Assembly: GCA_002299495.1 (NCBI GenBank)
Contig: DBNZ01000190.1
Location: 1-5,099 of the forward strand
Source: Methylococcaceae bacterium UBA659
GTDB lineage: Bacteria > Pseudomonadota > Gammaproteobacteria > Methylococcales > Methylomonadaceae
Direction of reading: 5' to 3'
DNA length: 5,099 bases
Positions 1-5,099 of this stretch are shown here, piece by piece (positions within the stretch are counted from its first letter, which is position 1; every line of letters begins with the position of its first letter). The notes under the pieces are model-generated. The model was not told the DNA's origin, made no database searches, and saw nothing but the letters and a program-made list of their open reading frames with translations. The position numbers were made by a program, and so were the translations under genes.

Positions 1-95
1 GGTATAACCACCAACGACCGCATTCAAGTTTGCACCGAAAAACGCCGCATCAAGCTTATAACGACTGGCTGCCAACCCTTAAACGGGCAGCCTAA
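1..95 (+). CDS. IS3-type transposase, C-terminal end only (partial, 5' end outside window)
   Basis: Read from base 3, this frame gives 30 residues and a TAA stop at 93-95. It begins YNHQRPHSSLHRKTPHQAY and ends in LKRAA. The pattern Y-N-x-x-R-P-H-S-S-L, then x-T-P and an aromatic residue, is the hallmark of the extreme C-terminus of the DDE (rve) integrase domain in IS3-family OrfB transposases and related integrases. The family catalyses cut-and-copy transposition of its own element. The DDE residues would all lie upstream of the window, so activity cannot be judged. The fragment is too short to fix the IS subgroup; an IS481-like element is a less likely alternative. The gene points towards, and converges with, the NlpE-like gene. 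Confidence 0.8.
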   Translation, partial: YNHQRPHSSLHRKTPHQAYNDWLPTLKRAA

Positions 96-130
96 ACCAG
101 GCAGGGATTTCTCTTTAAATTCCAGGCTTG

Positions 131-142
131 CTGTTTAAACAG
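131..142. repeat. Perfect 12-bp palindrome CTGTTTAAACAG
   Basis: CTGTTTAAACAG is identical to its own reverse complement. It lies between the transposase stop and the NlpE-like stop codon, probably inside the terminal region of the insertion sequence. It may belong to the terminal repeat where transposase binds; function is not shown by the sequence. Confidence 0.4.
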
Positions 143-175
143 ATGGGGCCACTTCTCGACAAGGCCTAGCCAAAG

Positions 176-712
176 TTAATGGATATGCACCTCGCGCGAC
201 TTGTAGGTGTCGCTGCGCCTTAAGGTATAGCGGCTTTCTGCGCCGTCGCTGATGGCCGAGCCGTCGCCGTTAAGCTGGATTAAGGTGCTGTCATTGTCGA
301 TCTGGTATTTACGCACTGCCGTCCCGCCTTTGCGCGGGGTCAGTACAACCACTTTGTTTTCCTCATCCCAATGGTATTTGCCTTTCTCGTAATATTCCCT
401 TGACGACTCCCTGGCCGGTTGGGTCACCAATAGGTAATTGTTTTTTTGTTTTAACGACAACGTGGTTTTAATACCGTTGCAGTCGTCGCAGGGCAAATAA
501 CCGTAAAATACGCCACGGAATTCTTGGCTGGCGTCGGTCGGTGCTTTATGGTCGGCATGACCGGCCTGTTGCTGGGCGTTCATTTCCCGCGCCCTCAATA
601 CTTTTTCTTGTTGTTGCATATCGGTTTCGGCCATAACCGTTTGCGGGGCGGCGATAACCATCGCAAGCACCAATGCCGCATAAGGTTTTAGTTGTTGTTT
701 TAATGGTTGCAT
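176..712 (-). CDS. Secreted NlpE N-terminal-domain protein (copper resistance/envelope stress type)
   Basis: This encodes 178 residues. Residues 1-28 form a signal peptide: a basic start (MQPLKQQLKPY), a hydrophobic core AALVLAMVIAA, and a signal peptidase I site after VMA. The mature protein should be soluble in the periplasm. Residues about 66-168 match the NlpE N-terminal domain (PF04170): R-G-V-F-Y-G-Y-L-P-C-D-D-C-N-G-I-K-T-T-L, with the CxxC pair at C75 and C78, then beta-rich segments ending Y-T-L-R. E. coli NlpE is a lipoprotein of about 236 residues with a second, OB-like domain; here there is no lipobox cysteine and no second domain. The start at 712 is preferred because GAGGAA (719-724) lies 6 nt upstream and the signal peptide begins there, although the frame stays open to 871. 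His52, His55 and the tail HIH could add metal contacts (inference). By homology it relates to copper tolerance or surface/envelope sensing; the exact role is unknown. Confidence 0.85.
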   Translation of the reverse strand: MQPLKQQLKPYAALVLAMVIAAPQTVMAETDMQQQEKVLRAREMNAQQQAGHADHKAPTDASQEFRGVFYGYLPCDDCNGIKTTLSLKQKNNYLLVTQPARESSREYYEKGKYHWDEENKVVVLTPRKGGTAVRKYQIDNDSTLIQLNGDGSAISDGAESRYTLRRSDTYKSREVHIH

Positions 713-718
713 AGTACG

Positions 719-724
719 TTCCTC
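719..724 (-). promoter_or_regulatory. Shine-Dalgarno site fixing the NlpE-like start
   Basis: On the minus strand GAGGAA stands 6 nt before the ATG at 712. The frame remains open for another 53 codons to 871, so this site decides the start. The upstream extension has no signal peptide and is rich in Pro, Asn and Arg. Confidence 0.75.
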
Positions 725-801
725 GTTGAATGGGATAGACGGGTTGTCATCATCAGAAAATTTGTTCCTTCCGTTCCCTTGTGGTGGCCCGGCGACTCTA
801 G

Positions 802-820
802 GCGTTAACTTGCTTAACGC
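802..820. repeat. Inverted repeat, 7-bp arms GCGTTAA / TTAACGC
   Basis: The arms at 802-808 and 814-820 are perfect reverse complements around the 5-base spacer CTTGC. The repeat lies 90-108 bases upstream of the NlpE-like start codon. It could be an operator for a dimeric regulator or a hairpin in a long leader; there is no T-tract, so it is not a terminator. Either role is inference. Confidence 0.4.
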
Positions 821-1034
821 ACCGAATTTCAAACCCGGCGGCGCATTTTTCCTGAATGGATGTTGTATCATGTTTTGCGGCCATTTCCAGTAACCACGTT
901 TCGCAAGCCCCGCAACCCGCCCCGAGCCGAAGGACGTAGCCCGGTGTTTGGTGGCGGCCTAAGCATCGCGCCGGGGGCGGCGGTTCCCGCCCACCTGCCC
1001 ACCCACCCACAAGTGGCCTGCGTAGACACCTATG

Positions 1035-1106
1035 GTTACGCCCTACGGGTACGTCGGGCGGTGCCCGTGGCGGCGAACGGGATGTTAGGTGTTACCGCGT
1101 AACATC
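1035..1106. repeat. Cluster of overlapping inverted repeats in a GC-rich block
   Basis: Within 72 bases there are several perfect inverted repeats. GTTACGC (1035-1041) pairs with GCGTAAC (1097-1103), enclosing the rest. CGGGC (1055-1059) pairs with GCCCG (1063-1067). CCCGT (1064-1068) pairs with ACGGG (1077-1081). GATGTTA (1081-1087) pairs with TAACATC (1100-1106). Some share bases and so exclude one another. The cluster lies just beyond the rpiA terminator. It may be a degenerate interspersed intergenic repeat or a structured RNA; the sequence alone does not decide. Confidence 0.45.
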
Positions 1107-1117
1107 GGATTGAACAT

Positions 1118-1143
1118 AAAAAAAGGGCTTGAAACAAGCCCTT
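1118..1143 (-). terminator. Rho-independent terminator of rpiA
   Basis: On the minus strand a perfect 9-bp stem AAGGGCTTG / CAAGCCCTT (1123-1131 with 1135-1143) with loop TTT runs straight into a T-tract (7 A on the + strand, 1118-1124). It begins 33 bases after the rpiA stop. This is a strong intrinsic terminator and separates rpiA from the NlpE-like gene downstream. Confidence 0.92.
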
Positions 1144-1176
1144 CTGCGGTCAAATATTGCGGCCGTACCGACCCGG

Positions 1177-1830
1177 TTAAAACGTGACGATCTGCTCGCC
1201 GGCGCTGACCAACACCACGTCAGCAGGACGTTTCGCGAAAATGCCCACGCAGATCACGCCGGTGATCTGGTTGATGGTTTGTTCCATTTTGATCGGCTCG
1301 GAAATGTCCAGGTCGTACACGTCCAGGATATGGCCGTGGTTGTCGGTGACACAGTTCTCGCGCCAAACGGGACGGCCGCCCAGCTTCACCAATTCGCGGG
1401 CGACGTAGCTGCGCGCCATAGGGATGACTTCAATCGGCAACGGAAATTTGCCCAGCACGTCCACCCGTTTGGAGCCGTCGGCGATACAGACAAATTTGTC
1501 GCTGGCGGCGGCGATGATTTTTTCCCGGGTCAACGCGGCGCCGCCGCCTTTAATCAGTTGTTTCAACGGATTGATTTCGTCGGCGCCGTCGACATAAACC
1601 GCTAAGGTGCCGACCGCGTTCAAATCCAACACCGGGATGCCGACTTTTTTTAAGGCCTCGGTGCTGGCCTCGGAACTGGATACCGCGCCTTCGATATCGG
1701 CCTTGAAGTCCGCCAAAGATTCGATGAAGTAGCGGATAGTCGAGCCGGTGCCGACACCGATGATGTCTACGCCTTTAATATAAGGTATGGCTGCTTGGGC
1801 GACTAAGCGTTTCAATTCGTCTTGTGTCAT
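1177..1830 (-). CDS. rpiA: Ribose-5-phosphate isomerase A
   Basis: This 217-residue cytoplasmic enzyme interconverts D-ribose 5-phosphate and D-ribulose 5-phosphate in the non-oxidative pentose phosphate pathway; E. coli RpiA has 219. The whole chain follows the family: GVGTGST at 25-31 (phosphate-binding loop), SSSEAST at 51-57, DGADEI at 81-86, KGGGAALTREK at 94-104, and GKFPLPIEVIPMA from 127. The residues equivalent to E. coli Asp81, Asp84, Lys94 and the general base Glu103 are all present at the same positions, so it should be active. The ATG at 1828-1830 follows a G-rich Shine-Dalgarno (AGGGGG) and gives the E. coli-like N-terminus MTQDELKRLV. It is monocistronic, divergent from ilvA, and ends in a strong terminator. 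In an organism using the ribulose monophosphate cycle it would also feed that cycle (inference). Confidence 0.98.
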   Translation of the reverse strand: MTQDELKRLVAQAAIPYIKGVDIIGVGTGSTIRYFIESLADFKADIEGAVSSSEASTEALKKVGIPVLDLNAVGTLAVYVDGADEINPLKQLIKGGGAALTREKIIAAASDKFVCIADGSKRVDVLGKFPLPIEVIPMARSYVARELVKLGGRPVWRENCVTDNHGHILDVYDLDISEPIKMEQTINQITGVICVGIFAKRPADVVLVSAGEQIVTF

Positions 1831-1914
1831 GGTGATTTCCCCCTGTCCGGTTTTGTTAGTAAAAGGTATGCGATAATAACCGAAAATTTCTCATTCCTCA
1901 GTCCCTTTTTGACC
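1831..1914. promoter_or_regulatory. Divergent rpiA-ilvA intergenic promoter region
   Basis: Only 84 bases separate the two start codons, so both promoters and any operators must share this space or extend into the coding regions. The ilvA side has a recognisable extended -10. On the rpiA side AGGGGG lies about 9 bases before the ATG, but no good -10/-35 pair is obvious. Confidence 0.6.
1869..1877 (+). promoter_or_regulatory. Extended -10 promoter element for ilvA
   Basis: TG-C-GATAAT matches the extended -10 consensus TGnTATAAT at the TG and at 5 of 6 hexamer positions. No clear -35 lies 16-18 bases upstream, which is tolerated for extended -10 promoters. Transcription would begin near 1884, giving a leader of about 30 bases before the GTG at 1915. 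That is too short for a classical leader-peptide attenuator. Confidence 0.5.
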
Positions 1915-3438
1915 GTGCCGCAAAAATACATTGAAAAAATCCTCCGTGCCCGCGTGTACGATGTCGCCATTGAAACCCCGCTGGATTTCGCCGCCATCTT
2001 AACCGAACGTTTGGGCAATACCGTGTTGTTGAAACGGGAAGATTTGCAGCCGGTGTTCTCGTTCAAATTGCGCGGTGCTTATAACAAGATGGCGATGTTG
2101 GCGGATGCTGCCAAAGCCAAAGGGGTGATCACGGCATCGGCGGGCAACCATGCCCAAGGCGTGGCTTTGGCGGCTAACCGTTTGGGCATCAATGCGTTGA
2201 TCGTGATGCCCACCACCACGCCGGACATCAAAATCAACTCGGTTAAGGCGTTTGGAGCCGATACGGTGCTGTTTGGCGATTCTTACAGCGATGCCTATCA
2301 ACATGCACATGATTTGGCTAAGCAGAATGGCCGGGTGTTTATCCATCCTTATGACGACCCCGACGTGATCGCCGGGCAAGGTACGGTGGCGATGGAAATC
2401 CTGCGCCAACAAACGCATGACCTGGACGCTATTTTTGTGCCGGTGGGCGGTGGCGGCCTGATCGCCGGGGTGTCCGTGTACAGCAAATTTGTCCGACCAG
2501 AGATCAAAATCATAGGCGTGGAACCCGACGACGCCGATTGCTTAAACCGGGCCCTTAAAGCCGGTGAACGGATTGTTATGGAACAAGTGGGTCTGTTTGC
2601 CGATGGCGTGGCCGTCAAACAAATTGGTGCAGAGCCGTTCCGCTTGGCGCAAAAATACGTCGATGAAGTGATCACCGTCAGCACCGATGAAATCTGCGCG
2701 GCCATCAAGGACATTTTCGATGACACCCGCTCCATCGCCGAACCGGCGGGGGCGTTGTCGGTCGCAGGCTTAAAGAAATATGTCGAGCGCGAACAGATTA
2801 CTGGCCAAACGTTGGTGGCTATAGACAGCGGCGCCAACATCAATTTCGACCGTTTGCGTTATGTCGCCGAACGCGCCCAGGTCGGCGAGCATCGGGAAAT
2901 TTTGCTGGCCGTGACTATCCCGGAAATCCCCGGCAGTTTCCATGCTTTTTGCGGCTTGTTGGGTGGACGCAATATCACCGAATTTAATTACCGCTATTTT
3001 GATCCGGTCACGGCGCGGGTGTTTGTTGGCCTTTCCAGCAGCGGCTTGGAACATGACCGCGAGGCGGTCATCGGGTTATTGCTGGGGCAAGGGTTTAAAG
3101 TCACCGACATGACCGCTAACGAATTGGCCAAGGAACATATCCGTTACATGGTCGGCGGCCATGCCCCTGTGGATTTGCATGAGGTGGTCTACAGTATCGA
3201 ATTCCCCGAACGCCCTGGCGCGTTGCTGCGGTTTTTGACCGAATTGGGCGGCCGTTGGAACATTAGCCTGTTCCACTACCGCAACCACGGCGCCGCATTT
3301 GGCAGGGTGTTGCTGGGCTTGCAGATGCCTGAGGACGGGCGGCCAGAATTTATCCGGTGTTTGGAAAATTTGGGTTTTGTCTACAGTGAACAGACCAATA
3401 ATCCGGCTTACCGGCTTTTTTCCGGGGGCGGGGTGTAA
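1915..3438 (+). CDS. ilvA: Threonine ammonia-lyase, biosynthetic (threonine deaminase)
   Basis: This is a PLP enzyme that deaminates L-threonine to 2-oxobutanoate, the first committed step to isoleucine. From the GTG at 1915 it has 507 residues (E. coli IlvA 514). The catalytic fold-type II domain spans about 1-320: the PLP lysine is K51 in SFKLRGAY, SAGNHAQG is at 75-82, the glycine-rich phosphate loop VGGGGLIAG at about 177-186, AEPAGALS at 275-282 and SGANINFDRLR at 305-315. Two ACT-like regulatory domains follow, near 325-400 (PEIPGSFHAF) and 420-497 (PERPGALLRF). This two-ACT form is the isoleucine-inhibited, valine-activated biosynthetic type, unlike short catabolic TdcB. The start is uncertain: the frame is open back to a TTG at 1822 inside rpiA, TTG at 1909 is also possible, and none has a clear Shine-Dalgarno. 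GTG 1915 (VPQKYIEKIL) fits family length and the promoter. Confidence 0.96.
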   Translation: MPQKYIEKILRARVYDVAIETPLDFAAILTERLGNTVLLKREDLQPVFSFKLRGAYNKMAMLADAAKAKGVITASAGNHAQGVALAANRLGINALIVMPTTTPDIKINSVKAFGADTVLFGDSYSDAYQHAHDLAKQNGRVFIHPYDDPDVIAGQGTVAMEILRQQTHDLDAIFVPVGGGGLIAGVSVYSKFVRPEIKIIGVEPDDADCLNRALKAGERIVMEQVGLFADGVAVKQIGAEPFRLAQKYVDEVITVSTDEICAAIKDIFDDTRSIAEPAGALSVAGLKKYVEREQITGQTLVAIDSGANINFDRLRYVAERAQVGEHREILLAVTIPEIPGSFHAFCGLLGGRNITEFNYRYFDPVTARVFVGLSSSGLEHDREAVIGLLLGQGFKVTDMTANELAKEHIRYMVGGHAPVDLHEVVYSIEFPERPGALLRFLTELGGRWNISLFHYRNHGAAFGRVLLGLQMPEDGRPEFIRCLENLGFVYSEQTNNPAYRLFSGGGV

Positions 3439-3440
3439 AC

Positions 3441-3462
3441 AAAAAACCGGGAGCCGTCCGGT
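3441..3462 (-). terminator. Possible minus-strand intrinsic terminator
   Basis: On the minus strand ACCGG / CCGGT (3458-3462 with 3446-3450) encloses a 7-base loop and is followed by a run of T (six A on the + strand, 3441-3446). The stem is only 5 bp but GC-rich. No minus-strand gene precedes it in this window, so it is either an insulator against transcripts running into ilvA, the end of an unannotated small RNA, or chance. Confidence 0.35.
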
Positions 3463-3609
3463 AAAGGTCTGATAAACCATTCCGCTTGGACGCCACGCCG
3501 CATGATTATTTCTGCCCAGGTTCTGTGCCATCCTGCCTGCCGACTGGATACCTTTCTGTCCATGCGTAACTTCCTATTTTATTAAATTTTCAATAAAAAT
3601 AAGAAAGTC

Positions 3610-3618
3610 TGTTATCAT
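3610..3618 (+). promoter_or_regulatory. Extended -10 promoter element for the helicase gene
   Basis: TG-T-TATCAT agrees with TGnTATAAT at the TG and at 5 of 6 hexamer positions, and it lies downstream of an AT-rich stretch. A poor -35 (TTCAAT, 18-base spacing) is the best on offer. Transcription would start near 3625, giving a leader of about 57 bases before the ATG at 3682. Confidence 0.55.
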
Positions 3619-3681
3619 CCTAGGTTAAACGAAAAATTTCTGCGCCTATGCGCGCATTCTCTTATCCCTACAGGTAAATAC

Positions 3682-5099
3682 ATGCACAATGAGGTTTCTC
3701 CATTACCCTCTTTCCGTGATTTGGCGCTGATTGAACCGGTGCTGAAAGCATTGGCAGATGTCGGTTATGAAACACCTTCGCCTATTCAGGCTCAAGTTAT
3801 CCCCTTCATGTTGGAAGGCAAAGACGTTCTAGGGCAAGCCCAGACCGGTACCGGTAAAACCGCAGCCTTTGCACTTCCTATTTTGTCAACCATTGATATA
3901 AAACAAAAAGACCCGCAAGTCCTAGTGTTAGCCCCAACCCGCGAACTGGCCATCCAAGTGGCCGAAGCTTTCCAGCGTTATGCGGCCCATATCAAGGGTT
4001 TTCATGTGTTGCCGATTTACGGCGGCCAAGATTACAGCACCCAACTGCGGCAACTTCGGCGCGGCGCCCATGTGGTGGTTGGCACGCCCGGCCGGGTGAT
4101 GGATCACATGCGTAAGGGTACGTTAAATTTGGACGGCTTAAAAACCTTGGTCTTGGATGAAGCCGACGAAATGCTACGCATGGGTTTCATCGAAGATGTC
4201 GAATGGATTTTAGAGCAGACTCCGGAAGACCGGCAAATTGCCCTGTTTTCCGCCACCATGCCCTCAATCATCCGCAAAATAGCCCAAGATTATTTGGTTG
4301 AGCCTGAGCAGGTCACCATAAAAGTCACCACCACCACGGCCGAAAACATTCGCCAACGTTATTGGGTGGTCAGCGGCGTGCATAAACTGGATGCGCTGAC
4401 CCGGATTTTGGAGGTGGAAACGTTCGACGGCATGATTATTTTCGTCCGCACCAAAACAGCGACCGTTGAATTGGCTGAAAAATTGGAAGCGCGTGGCTAT
4501 TCTGCGGCCGCGATCAATGGCGATATGTCGCAAAACCTGCGCGAACGGGCGATCAATCATCTGAAAGCCGGTAAATTGGATATCCTGATCGCCACCGACG
4601 TAGCGGCGCGTGGCCTAGATGTTGACCGTATCACCCATGTGGTCAATTATGATATCCCCTACGATACCGAATCGTATGTGCATCGCATAGGCCGTACCGG
4701 TCGTGCCGGACGTTTCGGTGACGCCATTTTGTTCATCACTCCTAGAGAAAGGCGGTTGCTGTCAAATATTGAAAAGGCGACCAAAGGAAAAGTTGAGGAA
4801 ATGGGCCTGCCCTCAACCGAGGTCATCAACAACAAACGTATCGCTAAGTTCAAACAAAACATCACTGACACCTTAGCGGCGGAAGAACTCAGCTTTTTTA
4901 GCCAGCTTATTGAACAATACCAACAGGAACATGATGTCTCGGCGATGGAAATTGCTGCGGCCTTAGCCAAACTGGTGCAAGGTGACACGCCGTTGTTGAT
5001 ACAATCGCCGAAAAAAACCAAGGAGCGTGAAGTTGAGCGTGAGCGCCCATCAAGAGCTGGCAGGGAAGATCGTTTTGACCGTCCAGACCGTCCAGACCG
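3682..5099 (+). CDS. deaD: DeaD/CsdA-type DEAD-box ATP-dependent RNA helicase (partial, 3' end outside window)
   Basis: 472 complete codons are visible and the frame is still open at the window edge; E. coli DeaD has 629. All superfamily 2 motifs are present: Q-motif from F11 to Q36 (GYETPSPIQ), motif I AQTGTGKT 53-60, Ia APTRELA 84-90, GG 114-115, Ib TPGR 135-138, II DEAD 159-162, III SAT 190-192, IV IIFVRTK 252-258, V ATDVAARGLD 304-313, VI HRIGRTGRAGR 334-344. After the core comes a DeaD-like helical region (about 345-435) and then an Arg/Asp-rich tail from about 447; the RNA-binding C-terminus lies outside. The IIFVRTK and NYDIP segments and the long tail favour DeaD over RhlE, SrmB or RhlB. 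It unwinds RNA in ribosome assembly and mRNA turnover, especially in the cold. AGG (3672-3674) precedes the ATG by 7 nt. It is probably transcribed from its own promoter. Confidence 0.95.
   Translation, partial: MHNEVSPLPSFRDLALIEPVLKALADVGYETPSPIQAQVIPFMLEGKDVLGQAQTGTGKTAAFALPILSTIDIKQKDPQVLVLAPTRELAIQVAEAFQRYAAHIKGFHVLPIYGGQDYSTQLRQLRRGAHVVVGTPGRVMDHMRKGTLNLDGLKTLVLDEADEMLRMGFIEDVEWILEQTPEDRQIALFSATMPSIIRKIAQDYLVEPEQVTIKVTTTTAENIRQRYWVVSGVHKLDALTRILEVETFDGMIIFVRTKTATVELAEKLEARGYSAAAINGDMSQNLRERAINHLKAGKLDILIATDVAARGLDVDRITHVVNYDIPYDTESYVHRIGRTGRAGRFGDAILFITPRERRLLSNIEKATKGKVEEMGLPSTEVINNKRIAKFKQNITDTLAAEELSFFSQLIEQYQQEHDVSAMEIAAALAKLVQGDTPLLIQSPKKTKEREVERERPSRAGREDRFDRPDRPD
5077..5099 (+). 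repeat. 9-bp in-frame tandem repeat in the helicase tail
   Basis: GACCGTCCA occurs at 5077-5085 and 5086-5094, and GACCG begins a third copy at 5095 that runs off the window. The frame encodes the tripeptide D-R-P. It starts the disordered basic/acidic tail typical of DeaD proteins. Exact repeats of this kind can vary in copy number by slippage without breaking the frame. Confidence 0.7.

Larger units (their letters stand above)
1..160 (+). mobile_element. Right-hand portion of an insertion sequence (boundary approximate)
   Basis: The transposase stop at 95 should be followed within roughly 30-80 bases by the terminal inverted repeat, which places the end of the element near 130-160. The segment from the CTGTTTAAACAG palindrome (131-142) through GGGGCCACTTCTC (146-158) has the look of an IS3-family terminus. 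The left end and any target-site duplication lie outside the window, so the exact border cannot be set. The NlpE-like gene stops at 176, so the element sits just beyond its 3' end and does not appear to interrupt it. Confidence 0.45.
713..1117. other. Gene-poor intergenic region between the NlpE-like gene and the rpiA terminator
   Basis: About 400 bases hold no ORF I can support. The only open frames (860-1102 on +, 798-1010 on -, and the upstream extension of the NlpE-like frame) give low-complexity Pro/Gly/Arg/Ala-rich peptides without domains. The NlpE-like gene must be transcribed from a promoter in here, because rpiA ends in its own terminator at 1118-1143, but I see no convincing -35/-10 pair. 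The region contains a 7-bp inverted repeat at 802-820 and a GC-rich, hairpin-rich block from about 895 to 1106. Confidence 0.6.
3439..3681. other. Intergenic region between ilvA and the DEAD-box helicase
   Basis: These 243 bases hold no supported protein gene. The left part has a terminator-like hairpin oriented for the minus strand (3441-3462) but no T-tract for the + strand, so ilvA lacks an obvious intrinsic terminator. The middle (3463-3560) is unremarkable. The right part is AT-rich (about 3567-3606), with an extended -10 at 3610-3618 and the helicase leader, which includes a small GC hairpin TGCGC/GCGCA (3641-3645 with 3652-3656). Confidence 0.6.

Noticed and set aside
67..92. Hairpin GGCTGCC / GGCAGCC as a terminator for the NlpE-like gene or the transposase
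   Set aside because: The 7-bp stem is real, but no T-tract follows on either strand and it overlaps the transposase coding end.
1..138. Frame 1 open reading (45 codons to TAA at 136-138)
   Set aside because: It has no family-like sequence, while the frame starting at base 3 gives a clear transposase C-terminus over the same bases.
713..871. N-terminal extension of the NlpE-like protein to an ATG at 871
   Set aside because: The added 53 residues carry no domain, would bury the signal peptide, and the internal ATG at 712 has a good GAGGAA site 6 nt upstream.
798..1102. Overlapping open frames at 860-1102 (+) and 798-1010 (-)
   Set aside because: The peptides are Pro/Gly/Arg/Ala-rich, have no recognisable domain or ribosome binding site, and come from a GC-rich block where stops are rare by composition.
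1129..1605. Plus-strand open frames lying across rpiA
   Set aside because: They are antisense to a fully conserved rpiA, and one begins inside its terminator.
3403..3421. CCGG-CTTA-CCGG followed by six T as an ilvA terminator
   Set aside because: The stem is only 4 bp and lies inside the ilvA coding sequence before the stop codon, so termination there would truncate the message.
1827..3531. Minus-strand open frames across ilvA (including 2349-2843 and 3076-3531)
   Set aside because: They are antisense shadows of a well-conserved enzyme, with compositions expected of out-of-frame reading and no ribosome binding sites.
4264..5021. Minus-strand open frames across the helicase gene
   Set aside because: The plus-strand frame encodes every DEAD-box helicase motif; the minus frames have no domain content.
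1..5099. A new defence, toxin-antitoxin, CRISPR or biosynthetic system
   Set aside because: Nothing in either strand supports one. The genes are housekeeping enzymes, a helicase of the DeaD type, an NlpE-like protein and an IS end; the DEAD-box protein has no defence-type partners in view.

Overview
The window looks like a stretch of ordinary gammaproteobacterial chromosome. RpiA and IlvA are of the E. coli/Pseudomonas type and sit back to back, an arrangement known from other Gammaproteobacteria. The base composition is moderate to GC-leaning with AT-rich promoter regions. A methanotroph-like lineage (Methylococcales) would fit the look of the proteins and the GC-rich intergenic stretches, but that is an impression from memory and not something the sequence proves.

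Layout from left to right. Bases 1-95 hold the last 30 codons of an IS3-type transposase on the + strand, followed by what is probably the right end of that insertion sequence. At 176-712, on the - strand, is a secreted NlpE N-terminal-domain (copper resistance/envelope stress type) protein. About 460 bp without a credible gene follow (713-1176). They hold inverted repeats, a GC-rich segment full of short hairpins, and the terminator of the next gene. At 1177-1830 (-) is rpiA, ribose-5-phosphate isomerase A. At 1915-3438 (+), divergent from rpiA, is ilvA, biosynthetic threonine ammonia-lyase, with an extended -10 promoter in the 84-bp gap between the two. A 243-bp intergenic region carries a terminator-like hairpin pointing the wrong way for ilvA and a good extended -10 promoter for the last gene. 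From 3682 to the window edge (+) is a DeaD/CsdA-type DEAD-box RNA helicase, cut off in its arginine-rich C-terminal tail. It has a clear start and all the expected helicase motifs.

The genes do not form one pathway. RpiA serves the pentose phosphate (or ribulose monophosphate) cycle, IlvA commits threonine to isoleucine, DeaD remodels structured RNA in ribosome assembly and cold adaptation, and the NlpE-like protein works in the periplasm. Each appears to be its own transcription unit. I found no CRISPR array, tRNA, rRNA, toxin-antitoxin or defence system. The points worth a second look are the NlpE-like protein that lacks both the lipobox and the second domain, the structured GC-rich intergenic segment, the orphan minus-strand terminator after ilvA, and the weak translation start of ilvA.
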